A stretch of 64,000 bases of DNA from Natronobacterium haloterrestre (GCF_900112205.1 NZ_FOKW01000007.1:124001-188000), one strand, 5' to 3'; numbered from the stretch's first letter, positions 24,204 to 32,927 are shown. Notes: generated from the letters alone by a model not told the origin. A program made the numbers and translations.

Positions 24204-26597
24204 ATGAGAAACAGAGAGGACGACGGGTCGGGTACGTCTCCGTTTCGGGAGGTGTACGATCGTCTGCGGTCCCGATATTTCTTCAAGATCGGTGCCGCGA
24301 TACTCGTTCTGTCGATCGTTCTCCTCGGCGTGGGATACGTCACGCTCACCACGGTGCAAGCGAGCGTCGAGTCGGATTCGACGGAGACACTGTTGACGTC
24401 CGCCGAACGCGAAGCGAACGGTATCGAGGAGTTCATCGTCGATCGGAACGCCGACGCCGTCCGCATCTCCGAGAGCGAAGCGCTCGTCGAGGGCGACAGG
24501 GAACGGATCAGAGGGGAGTTGCAAACGAACCTCGATATCCTGCCCAACAGCGTTCGATCGATCCACTACTACGACATGGAGACGGGGACGATCACCGTTA
24601 GCTCCCACCCCGTACAGGACGGCCAGGAGGTCCGCGGCGACCGTCCGTGGGCGGTCGACGGGTCCGCGTTCGACGGGCCGGGCGACGTGCGGTCCTTCGA
24701 ACCGTACGAGACGAACGGCGAGAAGCGAATGGGGTTCGTCAGTCCAGTCGTCGGCCAGGAGGACCACGCGGTCGTCGTCACGGTCGACCTGACGAAACAG
24801 GGCCGGTTACTGACGCCGCCCGTCGACGGCGCCAAGATCGACGTCGTCTCGACGCGGACCGGCGAGGTCGCGCTCGCCGGCGACTCCGACGCGATCCTCG
24901 AGGACTACTTCCTCCTCGAGGAACTCCCACACCTCCAGGAGAACGTCAGGGAATCACGGACGGACGCCGCGACGATCGACCACGAACTCGTCGACGACGA
25001 CCAGGTCGTCGTCACGACGGTCCCGATCCAGCAGAAACCGTGGGCGGTCACCGTCGTCGCGCCGGAGAGCGAAGTCTTCGGGACCGTCGGCGACGTCTCG
25101 CGAAGTATCCTGGTCCTGATCGCGGTCTCGATCGTCGGCTTCGGAGTCGTCGGCGTGCTCATCTCGCGCGACATCAACGAGTCGCTCGGAACGATGACCG
25201 GGTACGCCGAAGAGATCGAGGAGGGGAACCTCGAGGTCAGTATCGACCGCTCCAGAACCGACGAGTTCGGGCAGTTGGCGGCCCTGTTCGCCCGCATTCG
25301 GGACACGCTCAAGGAGCAACTCGACGAGGTCGAACAGCGGGCGGCGGAGGCCGAGGCCGAACGCGAACGCGCCCGGGAGGCCAAGGCCGCAGCGGAGGAG
25401 GCACAGGCCGACGCACAGCGGGCCAAAGCCGAGGCGGAAGCGCTCAGCGAGCACTTGGAGGAGAAGGCGACGGCGTACAGCGAGACGATCGACGCGGCGG
25501 CGGACGGCGACCTGACTCGACGGCTCGACACCGAAAGCGAGAGCCGGGCCATGACCGAGATCGGCGAGTCGCTCAACCGGATGCTCGAGGACCTCGAGGG
25601 GATGGTCGTTCGGATCCAGACAGTCGCACAGCGCGTCGACGAGAAGAGTTCCGAGGTAACGGCCTCGACGGAGGAGGTCCGGGCCTCGAGTGCGGAGGTC
25701 GCCGAGAGCATCGAAGAAATCTCGGCCGGAGCCGAACGCCAGAACGAGAAGTTGACGACGGCGGCCTCGGAGATGAGCGATCTCTCGGCGACGGTCGAGG
25801 AGATCGCGTCCTCGTCGGCGAACGTAGCCGACCAATCGGAACAGGCCGCGGCGGTCGGACGGGAGGGCCAGCGAACCGCACGCGAGGCGAGGGAGTCGAT
25901 GGCGGCGATCGAATCGAAGACGGAGGATACCGTCGGGGAGATGGAGACGCTCCAGGCGGAAGTCGAGCGCATCGAGGAGGTCGTCGCGCTGATCGACGAC
26001 ATCGCCGAACAGACGAACCTCCTCGCGATCAACGCCTCGATCGAGGCCGCGGCGGCGACCGACGACGGGGACGGGGACGGGGACGGGTTCGCCGTCGTCG
26101 CGGACGAGGTCAAGTCGCTGGCCGAGGAGACCGCCGAGGCGACCGACGAGGTCGAGCGACTGATCGAAGCGGTCGAGGACTCGACGTCGTCGGTGGCCGA
26201 AGACATGTTCGAGATGCAGTCGGAGGTCGAACACGGCCGCGAGACGATCGACGAGACGGTCTCGGCGCTCGAGGAGATGGTCGAGCAGGTCGCGGATGCC
26301 AACGCGGGTATTCAGTCGATCAACGAGGCGACCGACGACCAGGCGGCGTCCGCACAGGAAGTCACGACGATGGTCGACGACGTCACGTCGGTCAGCGATC
26401 GGACCGCGAAAGAGGCAGCGAACGTCTCGGCTGCCGCGGAGGAACAGACGAGCGCGGTCGAACGGATCGCGACCGGTTCGGAGTCGCTGTCGGGACGTGC
26501 AGACGAGTTACGGACGCTCGTCTCCCGCTTCGAGACGGACGGGAATTCGGACGAGGCGTCGAAGGACGATGTCGACCCCGTCGTCTCGGACGACTAA
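24204..26597 (+). CDS. Methyl-accepting chemotaxis transducer with Cache ectodomain
   Basis: 797 residues. TM1 at about 27-50, a 250-residue extracellular Cache-like sensor ([21 protein letters not shown]... ending [19 protein letters not shown]), TM2 at about 303-325, HAMP ([26 protein letters not shown]), a long Glu/Ala coiled coil, and the methyl-accepting signalling domain whose hairpin tip [28 protein letters not shown] lies near residues 590-615. Directly after the tip, a run of DG residues (DDGDGDGDG) encoded by a ggggac hexanucleotide repeat replaces the usual short GExGxG. The ligand cannot be predicted; the Cache domain suggests a small molecule bound outside. It would signal through CheA/CheW. 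A TATA-like cgtttaat is ~28 nt before the ATG. Confidence 0.9.
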   Translation: MRNREDDGSGTSPFREVYDRLRSRYFFKIGAAILVLSIVLLGVGYVTLTTVQASVESDSTETLLTSAEREANGIEEFIVDRNADAVRISESEALVEGDRERIRGELQTNLDILPNSVRSIHYYDMETGTITVSSHPVQDGQEVRGDRPWAVDGSAFDGPGDVRSFEPYETNGEKRMGFVSPVVGQEDHAVVVTVDLTKQGRLLTPPVDGAKIDVVSTRTGEVALAGDSDAILEDYFLLEELPHLQENVRESRTDAATIDHELVDDDQVVVTTVPIQQKPWAVTVVAPESEVFGTVGDVSRSILVLIAVSIVGFGVVGVLISRDINESLGTMTGYAEEIEEGNLEVSIDRSRTDEFGQLAALFARIRDTLKEQLDEVEQRAAEAEAERERAREAKAAAEEAQADAQRAKAEAEALSEHLEEKATAYSETIDAAADGDLTRRLDTESESRAMTEIGESLNRMLEDLEGMVVRIQTVAQRVDEKSSEVTASTEEVRASSAEVAESIEEISAGAERQNEKLTTAASEMSDLSATVEEIASSSANVADQSEQAAAVGREGQRTAREARESMAAIESKTEDTVGEMETLQAEVERIEEVVALIDDIAEQTNLLAINASIEAAAATDDGDGDGDGFAVVADEVKSLAEETAEATDEVERLIEAVEDSTSSVAEDMFEMQSEVEHGRETIDETVSALEEMVEQVADANAGIQSINEATDDQAASAQEVTTMVDDVTSVSDRTAKEAANVSAAAEEQTSAVERIATGSESLSGRADELRTLVSRFETDGNSDEASKDDVDPVVSDD

Positions 26598-26783
26598 CCG
26601 GCGTTCAGTCCTTCCCGCAAACAGACCACCGATCGAGCGTCCCGGTGGGTCGCCACGAGCGATCCGGCCCGACTTAATACTCGAACCGATGAAGCCTGTG
26701 AGACTTCGGGACGCCGTGCTCAGAGAGCAACTGCGTGGAGTTGCCCCCGATCGACGAACCGGCGGGCGGATCTCGCGCGAGAC

Positions 26784-27230
26784 ATGATCGGAACGGTTCC
26801 TCTGGTGGCGGGTTGCGTGCTCCTGGGAACGGTAGCGATGGGACTGATCGTCCACGAGTGGGCCCACGCCGCGGTGCTTCGACTCGGGGGGATAGACTAC
26901 GACGTGTCGTTCTTCCCCGGGCACGAGTCCGGTCCTCTGGGGTTGCTCGCGAGTTGTCCCTGGGCCGTCGTCCGTCCGAATCCGACGGACCGAGACCCTG
27001 CCTGGCTCCTGCGCTGTGCCGCGCTCGCCCCGGCGCTGCTCTCCGCGCCGGTGTTCGTGGCCGGGTTCGTCGGCGACGGGTGGCTCGCGTCCCCGCTGGC
27101 GACGGCGGCAGCGATCGGCTGGCTCGCCTGTTCGCTTCCCAGTCCGCAGGACTTCTCCGTCGCCTTCTACGCTCATCGAGCCCTCGAGAACCGGAGGACC
27201 GCCGTAGCATCCTCTTCCCGCGCTGACTGA
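26784..27230 (+). CDS. Small membrane protein with HExxH motif
   Basis: 148 residues. The first helix ends in MGLIVHEWAHAAVLRLGG, a HExxH zinc-protease motif inside a membrane segment, as in site-2 proteases and DUF3267-like proteins. Further hydrophobic stretches follow (AALAPALLSAPVFVAGFVG, LATAAAIGWLACSLPS) and SPQDFSVAFYA may be the counterpart of the NPDG-like third ligand region (with Asp). It is shorter than functional S2P enzymes. Either an intramembrane peptidase-like protein or a degenerate relative. The alternative overlapping frame at 26735-27226 is Arg/Pro-rich and looks like a shadow. Confidence 0.6.
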   Translation: MIGTVPLVAGCVLLGTVAMGLIVHEWAHAAVLRLGGIDYDVSFFPGHESGPLGLLASCPWAVVRPNPTDRDPAWLLRCAALAPALLSAPVFVAGFVGDGWLASPLATAAAIGWLACSLPSPQDFSVAFYAHRALENRRTAVASSSRAD

Positions 27231-27390
27231 CGGTCGCCGGGAAATTCGCAGGTGGATCCGCTCTTCGACCCCGTCTCGCCGGCTCCGTCCGTCGGCTCCC
27301 GGTGCCTTTCTCGGGTCGACTGGATAGCGGCATACGTTTCAACCGTCCCGAAATTTCATATTGGTGAATGTAATGTGTCCGCGTGACACT

Positions 27391-27543
27391 ATGGCCGCGA
27401 ACACCTCGGCGCTCGCGATACTGGTGGGTGGGGAAACCCGGAGCAAGACCGGGATCGAAATCCGGGCCGGGACTGCGACCGGAACCGCAACGATCGACGC
27501 ACTGCGCTCGAGCGAGGCGACCGACGGAGGGTGGACGCCGTGA
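27391..27543 (+). CDS. Short frame coupled to the opsin-like gene
   Basis: About 50 residues from the ATG at 27391 (MAANTSALAILVGGETRSKT); in-frame starts also exist at 27373 and 27361. Its TGA (27541-27543) overlaps a GTG (27540-27542) that can start the opsin-like gene, the GTGA form of the coupling overlap used repeatedly in this genome (ATGA elsewhere). A short AT-rich promoter-like stretch (aaatttcatattgg) precedes it. No homology is recognised, and the Thr/Ala-rich composition is not diagnostic; it could be a leader peptide for translational coupling or a chance frame. Confidence 0.35.
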   Translation: MAANTSALAILVGGETRSKTGIEIRAGTATGTATIDALRSSEATDGGWTP

Positions 27544-28277
27544 TTCCGGAATCGACGGTCTACGTCCTCTCGGGGAGTGCGCTGGGCGCCCTTGCGCTCC
27601 TGTTTGCCGTCTGGACGGCGCGGCTCCCGTCGGCCGTCCGACGGTACGGGTTGGCGGTCGTGGTGGGGACCGCGAGCATGGCCGTCGCGTACTTCCTCAT
27701 GTCGGCAGGGGTTCTCACCGTCCAGACGACGGGGCGAGAGCAATCCGCTGCACGGTTTCTCGGTTACACCGGGACGTGGACGGCGTTTGCCTACCTGCTC
27801 GCAGCCGTCGCCGGAGCCGGACGCCGGACTGCGGCGATACTGCTCGCGGCTATCCTGTGGGTCCAGTGGGCGACGCTCGTCTCCTGGGTCGTCGGCGGTA
27901 CCGCGGAACTGCTCGTTTCGGTAAGCATGCTCGCTGCGCTCGCGCTCGTCGTCTACCTGCTTTTCGTCCCGTTCACGCGGCGAGCGGGGGAAACGACCGG
28001 CGAACGGTTCCTCCTCTTCTCGAAGCTCAAGTACCTGACCGTCCTCGGCTGGGCCGGGCTGGTGACGGTCGCGATCGTCTCCGAACAGAACCTGGCGCTG
28101 GTCGATATGTTCGTCGGGCAGGTCGCGGCGACCTACATCGACGTCGTCCTGCTCGCGGGTCTGGGCGGTATCGTCCTGCGCCACGTCGGCGCGCTCGAGG
28201 CGACGGCCGCCGGGACCGACGCCCCACGTGACGTTTCGAGCGGGGACCTCGATCACGACGCGAATCCCGCGGACTGA
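27540..28277 (+). CDS. Type-1 opsin homologue without the retinal-binding lysine
   Basis: 245 residues, seven hydrophobic helices. The last two helices align by eye with bacteriorhodopsin F and G: FSKLKYLTVLGWAGLVTVAIVSEQ against FKVLRNVTVVLWSAYPVVWLIGSE, and IDVVLLAGLGGIVLR against LDVSAKVGFGLILLR. The position of the Schiff-base Lys216 is occupied by Leu205, and the counterion Asp85 of helix C is Gly75 (ARFLGYTGTW against ARYADWLFTT), while Trp182 is kept as Trp171. It should therefore not bind retinal covalently. A group of haloarchaeal opsins lacking the lysine has been reported. Starts are GTG at 27540 or 27531. A chemotaxis transducer lies 1 kb upstream and a Bat-like regulator downstream; the link is suggestive only. 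Confidence 0.75.
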   Translation: MIPESTVYVLSGSALGALALLFAVWTARLPSAVRRYGLAVVVGTASMAVAYFLMSAGVLTVQTTGREQSAARFLGYTGTWTAFAYLLAAVAGAGRRTAAILLAAILWVQWATLVSWVVGGTAELLVSVSMLAALALVVYLLFVPFTRRAGETTGERFLLFSKLKYLTVLGWAGLVTVAIVSEQNLALVDMFVGQVAATYIDVVLLAGLGGIVLRHVGALEATAAGTDAPRDVSSGDLDHDANPAD

Positions 28278-28721
28278 CGGCGACGACAGCGGTCGCTGGT
28301 ACGTTCGACGTCTTCTGGTCGGGACGGTCGAACCGCTCTGGGATCGTAATCGGTCAAAGAAGGCAGCGCGGCGGCCACACAGCCACGGGTAGCCACGGCG
28401 CTGCTCGAGCACGAGTGTTCCACCGGCACTCACAGCGTTTGTTCGGGTTCGATGCGTCGGGGAGTCGGCGTCGCGCCGACATGGCCACCAATGTTATGTC
28501 CAACAATAAATCTATTCGTTGCCGCAACTACACCTGTTGTGCGCATATAATTGGACGAACGATTCATAGAACTGCACTTCTGGAAGCGTTTTGGTAAAAC
28601 TGGCTGTGGTGGGGCGAGATCGCTGCCGAAACGCGTGATCGGACGGGTTTCCGACGGGACAGCAAAAGGACGGAAGGATAGTACTCGAACGAGCGACAAC
28701 GACGGCGAACGGACACCCCGC
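28278..28721. other. 444-nt non-coding stretch between opsin-like gene and Bat-like gene
   Basis: Both flanking genes converge on it. About 28487-28610 is clearly AT-richer than the surroundings and contains gtccaa and ttggac arms roughly 70 bases apart, a weak inverted repeat. I see no convincing frame: the Cys-containing frame at 28415-28597 has unlike composition and no promoter. It may be a terminator region or the scar of an element. Confidence 0.4.
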
Positions 28722-29570
28722 TCAGGGGTCGATCCCCGCCGGCGACAGCCGCTCCGAGAGCTCCGCGCTGATGAGCGCGGCGTGGCTCCGGCGAAGCCGC
28801 TCCGAGAGCGCCTGGTGGGAGACGTCGAGTTCGGCCGCCAACTCCTCGAGGGTGATCCTCCGGGGGACATCGAAGTAGCCCAGTTCGTGGGCCGTCACGA
28901 TCGTCTCGTACTGGGTGTCCGTCAGCGCCGTCCGCTCGCGCTCGAGGTCCTCGGGGGTGCTGATACGGGTCACTTCGACGCGGAAGTCGTACTGCCCGAA
29001 CAGATCGTGACTGGCCGAGACCGACTCCCGATCGTGATAGAGCAACTGCAGCGACCACCGTCCGTCGCGGCCGTGGGCAGCGAGGATTGCGCCGTCGTTC
29101 TCGGCGACGATCTGCTGGAACAGTTTGAGACCGTCCCGGAAGTCGAGGCGGTACAGCCACTGCCCTCGATCGGAACCCGACTCCGCGTTCGACGGGGCGG
29201 CCTGTCCACGCTCCCCGGGAGTCCGACTCGCCGCGGCGGTCCCGACGTTGGCCCCCGACGTAGTGGCATCGACCGTCGCGTTCGCGTTCGACTTCGCCGA
29301 ATCCGATTCCGCGTCGCTGGCGGCCACGTTTCCGTCCGGGTCCTGGCCGCCGACGTTTGCACGGTCCGCCACGCTCGCGATCACCTCGACCGACGGGTCG
29401 GCCTCGAGCGCGTCGTCGAGGGTGTGCCGATCGGGTCCGGCCACTCGGACCAGCGGTGCCGAGTCGCCGATCAGTCCGCCGATCCGAAACTCGAACGTCG
29501 ACACGCGGTCGAACGTTCGTGCGAATCCGAGCCGATCAGCCGGAATCTCGAGTTCGACGACCGTGGTCAT
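28722..29570 (-). CDS. Bat-like HTH_10 transcriptional regulator
   Basis: 282 residues from the ATG at 29570 (MTTVVELEIPADRLGF); an upstream start at 29594 is possible. The N-terminal part matches the bacterioopsin-activator associated sensor-like domain common in haloarchaeal one-component regulators (ELEIPADRLGFARTFDRVSTFEFRIGG, then the split half RLDFRDGLKLFQQIVAENDGAILAAHGRDGRWSLQLLYHDRE). Between the halves is a low-complexity insertion of about 55 residues rich in Ala, Ser, Asn and Asp. The C-terminus is HTH_10 (LTDTQYETIVTAHELGYFDVPRRITLEELAAELDVSHQALSERLRRSHAALI). No Cys cluster, so unlike the NarO group. Nearest neighbour is the opsin-like gene. Confidence 0.87.
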   Translation of the reverse strand: MTTVVELEIPADRLGFARTFDRVSTFEFRIGGLIGDSAPLVRVAGPDRHTLDDALEADPSVEVIASVADRANVGGQDPDGNVAASDAESDSAKSNANATVDATTSGANVGTAAASRTPGERGQAAPSNAESGSDRGQWLYRLDFRDGLKLFQQIVAENDGAILAAHGRDGRWSLQLLYHDRESVSASHDLFGQYDFRVEVTRISTPEDLERERTALTDTQYETIVTAHELGYFDVPRRITLEELAAELDVSHQALSERLRRSHAALISAELSERLSPAGIDP

Positions 29571-29793
29571 CACGACAGTCCACCACGAACGCATATAGAC
29601 GGATTTCCCTTCCGGTAGCCTTTCCCGCCACCCAATCGCAGTGAGAGTCAGTCGAAACCGACGGTCGACTACGTTGACCGGTCGTTCGAATCAAATGATC
29701 GGTCCGACACGCGGGCGGCGCCGACGGATGCGGGCGGCGTCGACAGGCTCCCGAAACGAAACGTCCGAGTACTCCCCCTTCACACACCCCGCC

Positions 29794-30318
29794 ATGGAGT
29801 CGTTCGTCGCTGATAACCTCGAGTACTACGCCGAAACCCAGGGCGTACTCCCGAGTCGCCTCGAGGAGTTCGGCGAGACCTACCGCGACCAGGGGTATCT
29901 CACCCGCGACCAACTGTACGAAATCGCCTACGAGTCCTCGACACGTAGCGCCTACCACGTGGAGACGAACCCCGAAAAACGGTGTCGCACCGTCACGGAG
30001 AACGTCCTCTCCGTCGAGGACGATTTCTCGAAGATCCACCTGCTGACCGGCCTGTCGGGGTTCAAGGCGCCGGCGGCGTCGTGCGTGCTCGCCGCCTACG
30101 ATCCGGACCGCCACGCCGTCGTCGATACCCGTGTCTGGGCGTCGCTCGAGCGGCTGGACTACCTCGAGGGGCGCAAGGAGTCGTTCGACGCCGACGACTA
30201 CGTGACGATGATCGGTCCGATCCGCGAGGTCGCCGCAGAGACGGGGTACAGCGCGGCCGAGGTCGGCTACGCGCTGTTCGCCTACGACGACAAGGTGCGG
30301 GACGGGACCTTACACTGA
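29794..30318 (+). CDS. HhH-glycosylase-like protein of unknown function
   Basis: 174 residues from the ATG at 29794. The segment LLTGLSGFKAPAASCVLAAYDPDRHAVVDTRVWASLERLDYL resembles the helix-hairpin-helix core of base-excision glycosylases (L-x-GF-x3-A-S-x-IL ... hVDTRVWxxL), including the Asp of VDTR at the position of the catalytic Asp. The N-terminal helices (YYAETQGVLPSRLEEFGETYRDQGYLTRDQLYEIAYES) fit the same fold. No Fe-S cluster motif. The likeness is limited to a short stretch, so it is a hypothesis. A leading frame to 29641 is judged non-coding. It ends 23 bases before the convergent amphi-Trp gene. Confidence 0.6.
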   Translation: MESFVADNLEYYAETQGVLPSRLEEFGETYRDQGYLTRDQLYEIAYESSTRSAYHVETNPEKRCRTVTENVLSVEDDFSKIHLLTGLSGFKAPAASCVLAAYDPDRHAVVDTRVWASLERLDYLEGRKESFDADDYVTMIGPIREVAAETGYSAAEVGYALFAYDDKVRDGTLH

Positions 30319-30341
30319 CACCGACACTGACGCTGAGCGGG

Positions 30342-30626
30342 TCACTCGATTCGCAACTCGCCGCTGCCGTCGCCGCCGTCGACACCCTCGTCCCACTCGA
30401 GTTCGAACTCGACGCTCAACTCGCCCGGTCCGTCGGTCGGGCCCTCGCGTTCGGCCTTCACCTCGAAGGTGGGGCGGGCCGGCGGCTCCATCGTCACCGA
30501 CTGGTCGCCCGCCGAGAGCGTGATGGCCTCGCCGGCCTCGAGATTGTCCGCGACCCGGCGAAGGTAGTCGGCGATGGCGGCGCGGTCCTGGCTGCTCTCG
30601 GATTCGAAGAGGACTTTCTCCGGCAT
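30342..30626 (-). CDS. Amphi-Trp domain protein (second copy)
   Basis: 94 residues: MPEKVLFESESSQDRAAIADYLRRVADNLEAGEAITLSAG, then strands and the closing ELSVEFELEWDEG with the diagnostic Trp. Same domain as the copy at 20204-20491, though the sequences are well diverged. Function unknown. A TATA-like AT-rich run lies at about 30645-30655 upstream of the ATG at 30626. Confidence 0.85.
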   Translation of the reverse strand: MPEKVLFESESSQDRAAIADYLRRVADNLEAGEAITLSAGDQSVTMEPPARPTFEVKAEREGPTDGPGELSVEFELEWDEGVDGGDGSGELRIE

Positions 30627-30695
30627 AGGCTACCTACGTGTCGCGCAAATAAATAGTTCGCTCCCGGAGCGTCGCCCTAATAGACGGTATTCCAC

Positions 30696-30745
30696 TTGTG
30701 TCGTCGGAAGGCTCGAGGAATTGTGTCGTCGGAAGACTCGAGGAA
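30696..30745. repeat. 25-bp direct tandem duplication
   Basis: Positions 30696-30720 and 30721-30745 are copies of the same 25-mer (beginning ttgtgtcgtcgga) with a single mismatch. It lies in the non-coding stretch before the tRNA-derived repeats and has no coding role that I can see. Confidence 0.9.
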
Positions 30746-30953
30746 AGACCGGCGAAGTAACTCCCGGGGTACGACCTGGGACTAGGAGAACGGCTTCCCG
30801 TCGTAGCTACACCTCGTGACCAGAACAGCTTAAAGGAGCGGCGGAGACCCGATCGGACTAATCGCTGGGAACCGTCTGGAAAGGGTTCGCGCTCTCGGAT
30901 CGTCGACGGACGTTCGCTACTGGCCCCTGAAAGCGTGAGCGTGATAACGAGCG

Positions 30954-31170
30954 TGGGGGCGGAGGGATTTGAACCACGAGGACGTCGCTCCACTCGTCCT
31001 CTGGGCTCAAATTCCTCCAACATCACGTATTTACCGCTCACGAGCTTGTTCGCAGCAAAATCCAGTGGGGTCGGAGGGATTTGAACCACGGTCGCAGAAA
31101 AGCTGCTCCCTGATTCAAATCCCACCGAATCACATACCCGTCGCTCGCGAGTTTGCTCGCGACAGAAGTA
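30954..31170. repeat. Two tRNA-3'-end-derived repeat units upstream of tRNA-Trp
   Basis: Each unit (about 30954-31065 and 31066-31170) starts with a copy of the last ~22 bases of tRNA-Trp (tggggtcggagggatttgaacc; exact in the second, one change in the first). In each unit the T-arm copy has an inverted partner ~28-35 bases on (30961-30975 with 31004-31018; 31071-31085 with 31114-31128, 14 of 15 matching), so each can fold into a hairpin. Each ends in a related segment containing cgctc-cgag-ttg-tcgc, which in unit two forms the hairpin 31145-31162. No D-arm or anticodon arm exists, so these are not tRNA genes. The pattern fits repeated integration or duplication at a tRNA end. Confidence 0.7.
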
Positions 31171-31344
31171 TGGGGTCGGAGGGATTTGAACCCCCGATCG
31201 ACTGATATCTCCGGTGCGCCTCGGAACTCCAGAGGGTCATCACACGGACGCTGATCAGGCGTCCGATCAGTATATCAGTCTGGAGTGTCGTCCCGGGCGC
31301 GTGCCTCTGGAGTCAGTCGCCATACCTGGCTTGGCCACAACCCC
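31171..31344 (-). tRNA. trnW: tRNA-Trp(CCA), split by a 100-nt intron
   Basis: Read on the minus strand. Acceptor GGGGTTG (31344-31338) pairs with CGACCCC (31178-31172), discriminator A at 31171. D arm GCCA...TGGC, anticodon arm ACTGA/TCAGT, anticodon CCA at 31310-31308 preceded by T33, T arm GGGGG-TTCAAAT-CCCTC. Exons are 31344-31307 (38 nt) and 31206-31171 (36 nt); the intron 31306-31207 follows position 37, the site used for haloarchaeal tRNA-Trp. CCA is not encoded. The intron should be removed by the bulge-helix-bulge endonuclease. Confidence 0.93.
31207..31306 (-). ncRNA. Box C/D guide RNA inside the tRNA-Trp intron
   Basis: The 100-nt intron contains GTGATGA (box C, intron position 64-70) and several CTGA elements (box D/D' at positions 29-32, 37-40, 49-52). 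The stretch after box C, CCTCTGGAGT, is complementary to the exon around the anticodon (ACTCCAGAGG), and GACTGATAT is complementary to the exon-2 side of the anticodon stem. This is the arrangement known to guide 2'-O-methylation of C34 and U39 of the same tRNA in haloarchaea. Boundaries given are the intron. Confidence 0.8.
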
Positions 31345-31401
31345 TCGCCATTTCGTAGGGGGGTTTTCCCTAAAGTGGTTTCGATTCGAGTTACGCCGCG
31401 G

Positions 31402-32481
31402 TCACAGCCACGGGGCCCGACCGGCCGTGTCCGTGGTGTCGTCCCCGGGGTAGGTCTCCTCGGTTTCGTCTTCGCTCTCCGTCTCGTCTTCGCTTTCGGC
31501 TTCCCCATCCGTTCCGCCGTCGGACTCGAGGTCGGCTCCGGCCCCGTCCGCTCTGCTTTCGACGGTCGGATGGCGAGGGTTGACGCTCGCGCTTGCACTT
31601 GCACTTGCGCTCGTGGTCGTGGTGGTGGTGGACGGATTCGGACTCGTACTCGGACTGGAACCCGAGTCCGAACCCGATCCCCAGCTCCCGCCGTCGGGCA
31701 GCGGTCCCGTCCCGACCGCGGGGGCCGTGAACTCGTCGTCCTCGTCCTCCGCGCGCTCGAGTGGCGGGTCGATCGCGAAGATTGCGGCGACGATCAGCGC
31801 AGCTAGCGGTGCCTGCCCGAAGGCGTCTGCGACCAGCGCCATCGGCAACAGGCCGAGCGCGACGGCGCTGCCGAACCGGAATCGGTCCAGATCCATGTAC
31901 TCGCGCAGGTAGGGGCCGCTCAGCGCGACGGCCAGTGCGAAGGCGACGCCGATGGCTGCGGCCAGCACGGAGTTGGCTACCAGCGCGGGGTCGTTCATCA
32001 GCACCAGGTTCATCCCGCTGGGGTCGATGCTGGCGACCAGCCCCAGCCCGATGATGACGCCGGGGCTGGGCAGGTACTCGCCGACCGTCGCGCTTGCGGT
32101 TTTCGCGGCGATCGCGAGGATCACCAGGGCCGCGAACCGCTCGAAGATCAGGATGTCGATGACGCTCTCGATCGCCGGTGCGAGCGCGGCCTGCACCGCC
32201 GAGAGCAGGATCAGCGGGATCCCGACCAGCAGGACGACGCCGGCCTGTTCGCGGGGCGAGCCGGTCATCTCCGCGAGGATGACCGCCACCGTTGCGCTCC
32301 CGCCGAAGATCAGCAGTCCGACCTGGATGGCTCCCAGCGGCTCGTCCAGGGCTCCCGCCAGGATCAGGGCCGGGAAGACCCCGTCGATCAGCGGGAGCAT
32401 CATCACGAGGGCGAGCAACTTGGCGTTACCACCGACTAATGACTCGAGGCGGAGTGCAACCGGATGTTCAGAGGCGCTCAT
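31402..32481 (-). CDS. Polytopic membrane protein with acidic low-complexity tail (DUF5794-like)
   Basis: 359 residues. The first ~240 carry six to eight hydrophobic helices (LLALVMMLPLIDGVFPALILAGAL, IQVGLLIFGGSATVAVILAEM, SVLAAAIGVAFALAVALSGPYL). The tail from about 245 is disordered: Ser/Gly, then TTTTTTSASASASAS, then Glu/Asp/Thr. The membrane part looks like the haloarchaeal DUF5794 family. Function unknown; a transporter-like role is only a guess. A short frame upstream ends in a TGA overlapping this ATG (32478-32480), but I do not see a start codon for it after the local TATA, so I leave it out. Confidence 0.75.
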   Translation of the reverse strand: MSASEHPVALRLESLVGGNAKLLALVMMLPLIDGVFPALILAGALDEPLGAIQVGLLIFGGSATVAVILAEMTGSPREQAGVVLLVGIPLILLSAVQAALAPAIESVIDILIFERFAALVILAIAAKTASATVGEYLPSPGVIIGLGLVASIDPSGMNLVLMNDPALVANSVLAAAIGVAFALAVALSGPYLREYMDLDRFRFGSAVALGLLPMALVADAFGQAPLAALIVAAIFAIDPPLERAEDEDDEFTAPAVGTGPLPDGGSWGSGSDSGSSPSTSPNPSTTTTTTSASASASASVNPRHPTVESRADGAGADLESDGGTDGEAESEDETESEDETEETYPGDDTTDTAGRAPWL

Positions 32482-32927
32482 TTCTCAGGGTCGATGGCCA
32501 TGACCCGAGGCCGATGGGTGATGTGACGGACGATCCCGACGATAACCGTGGGGGTGAATCTGGCAGCAAGACCGAAGAATCGGCCACCAGTTCGTCCGAT
32601 TAAGGCCTCGTGCTGTGAGTTTTCGTGTATTCCCGAATTTAAAGCTGGAGGCGGAGACCGCACTCATCCGACCACCGATTCGGGCTTCGCTGGAACTCAC
32701 AGCGTGCATATCCAGACCGACGGCCGGATTGTCCATAAACGTTGTGTGAGACGGCGTTTCACGATACATTTGGTCTCCGACACTAACAGCCATATTCGGG
32801 TCGTAATGTACGGATTTGCCGTTTCGCGGGCGCTGCTACCGCATAACGTGTGCCCCGATAACGGACGGTGGGCCGGGGACGTAGCACATCTCGCAACGTT
32901 TTTTGCCCGCGGGTTCGGACGGTTTAC
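32482..32927. other. 446-nt intergenic region before guaB
   Basis: It separates divergent genes. On the minus side TTTAAATTC at about 32636-32644 is a good TATA box for the DUF5794-like gene. On the plus side the last 60 bases lead into guaB with an A/T-rich acgttttttgcc about 25 nt before the ATG. Between 32690 and 32880 I see no frame with normal composition and no hairpin; it is simply AT-richer than average. Confidence 0.4.

Noticed and set aside
28415..28597. 60-residue Cys-containing frame in an AT-rich gap
   Set aside because: No promoter, atypical composition, no similarity; probably chance.
30954..31170. Additional tRNA genes suggested by ggatttgaacc motifs
   Set aside because: Neither unit has D-arm, anticodon arm or complete acceptor stem; only the T-arm and tail are copied.
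30969..31205. 78-residue frame ending GSEGFEPPID
   Set aside because: It is a translation of the tRNA-derived repeats and the 3' end of tRNA-Trp; GSEGFEP peptides are a familiar mis-annotation of such ends.
32478..32663. 61-residue frame overlapping the start of the DUF5794-like gene by ATGA
   Set aside because: The only in-frame start (GTG 32663) lies upstream of the apparent TATA box at about 32640, and no start follows it; composition is not typical. Could be reconsidered with transcript data.
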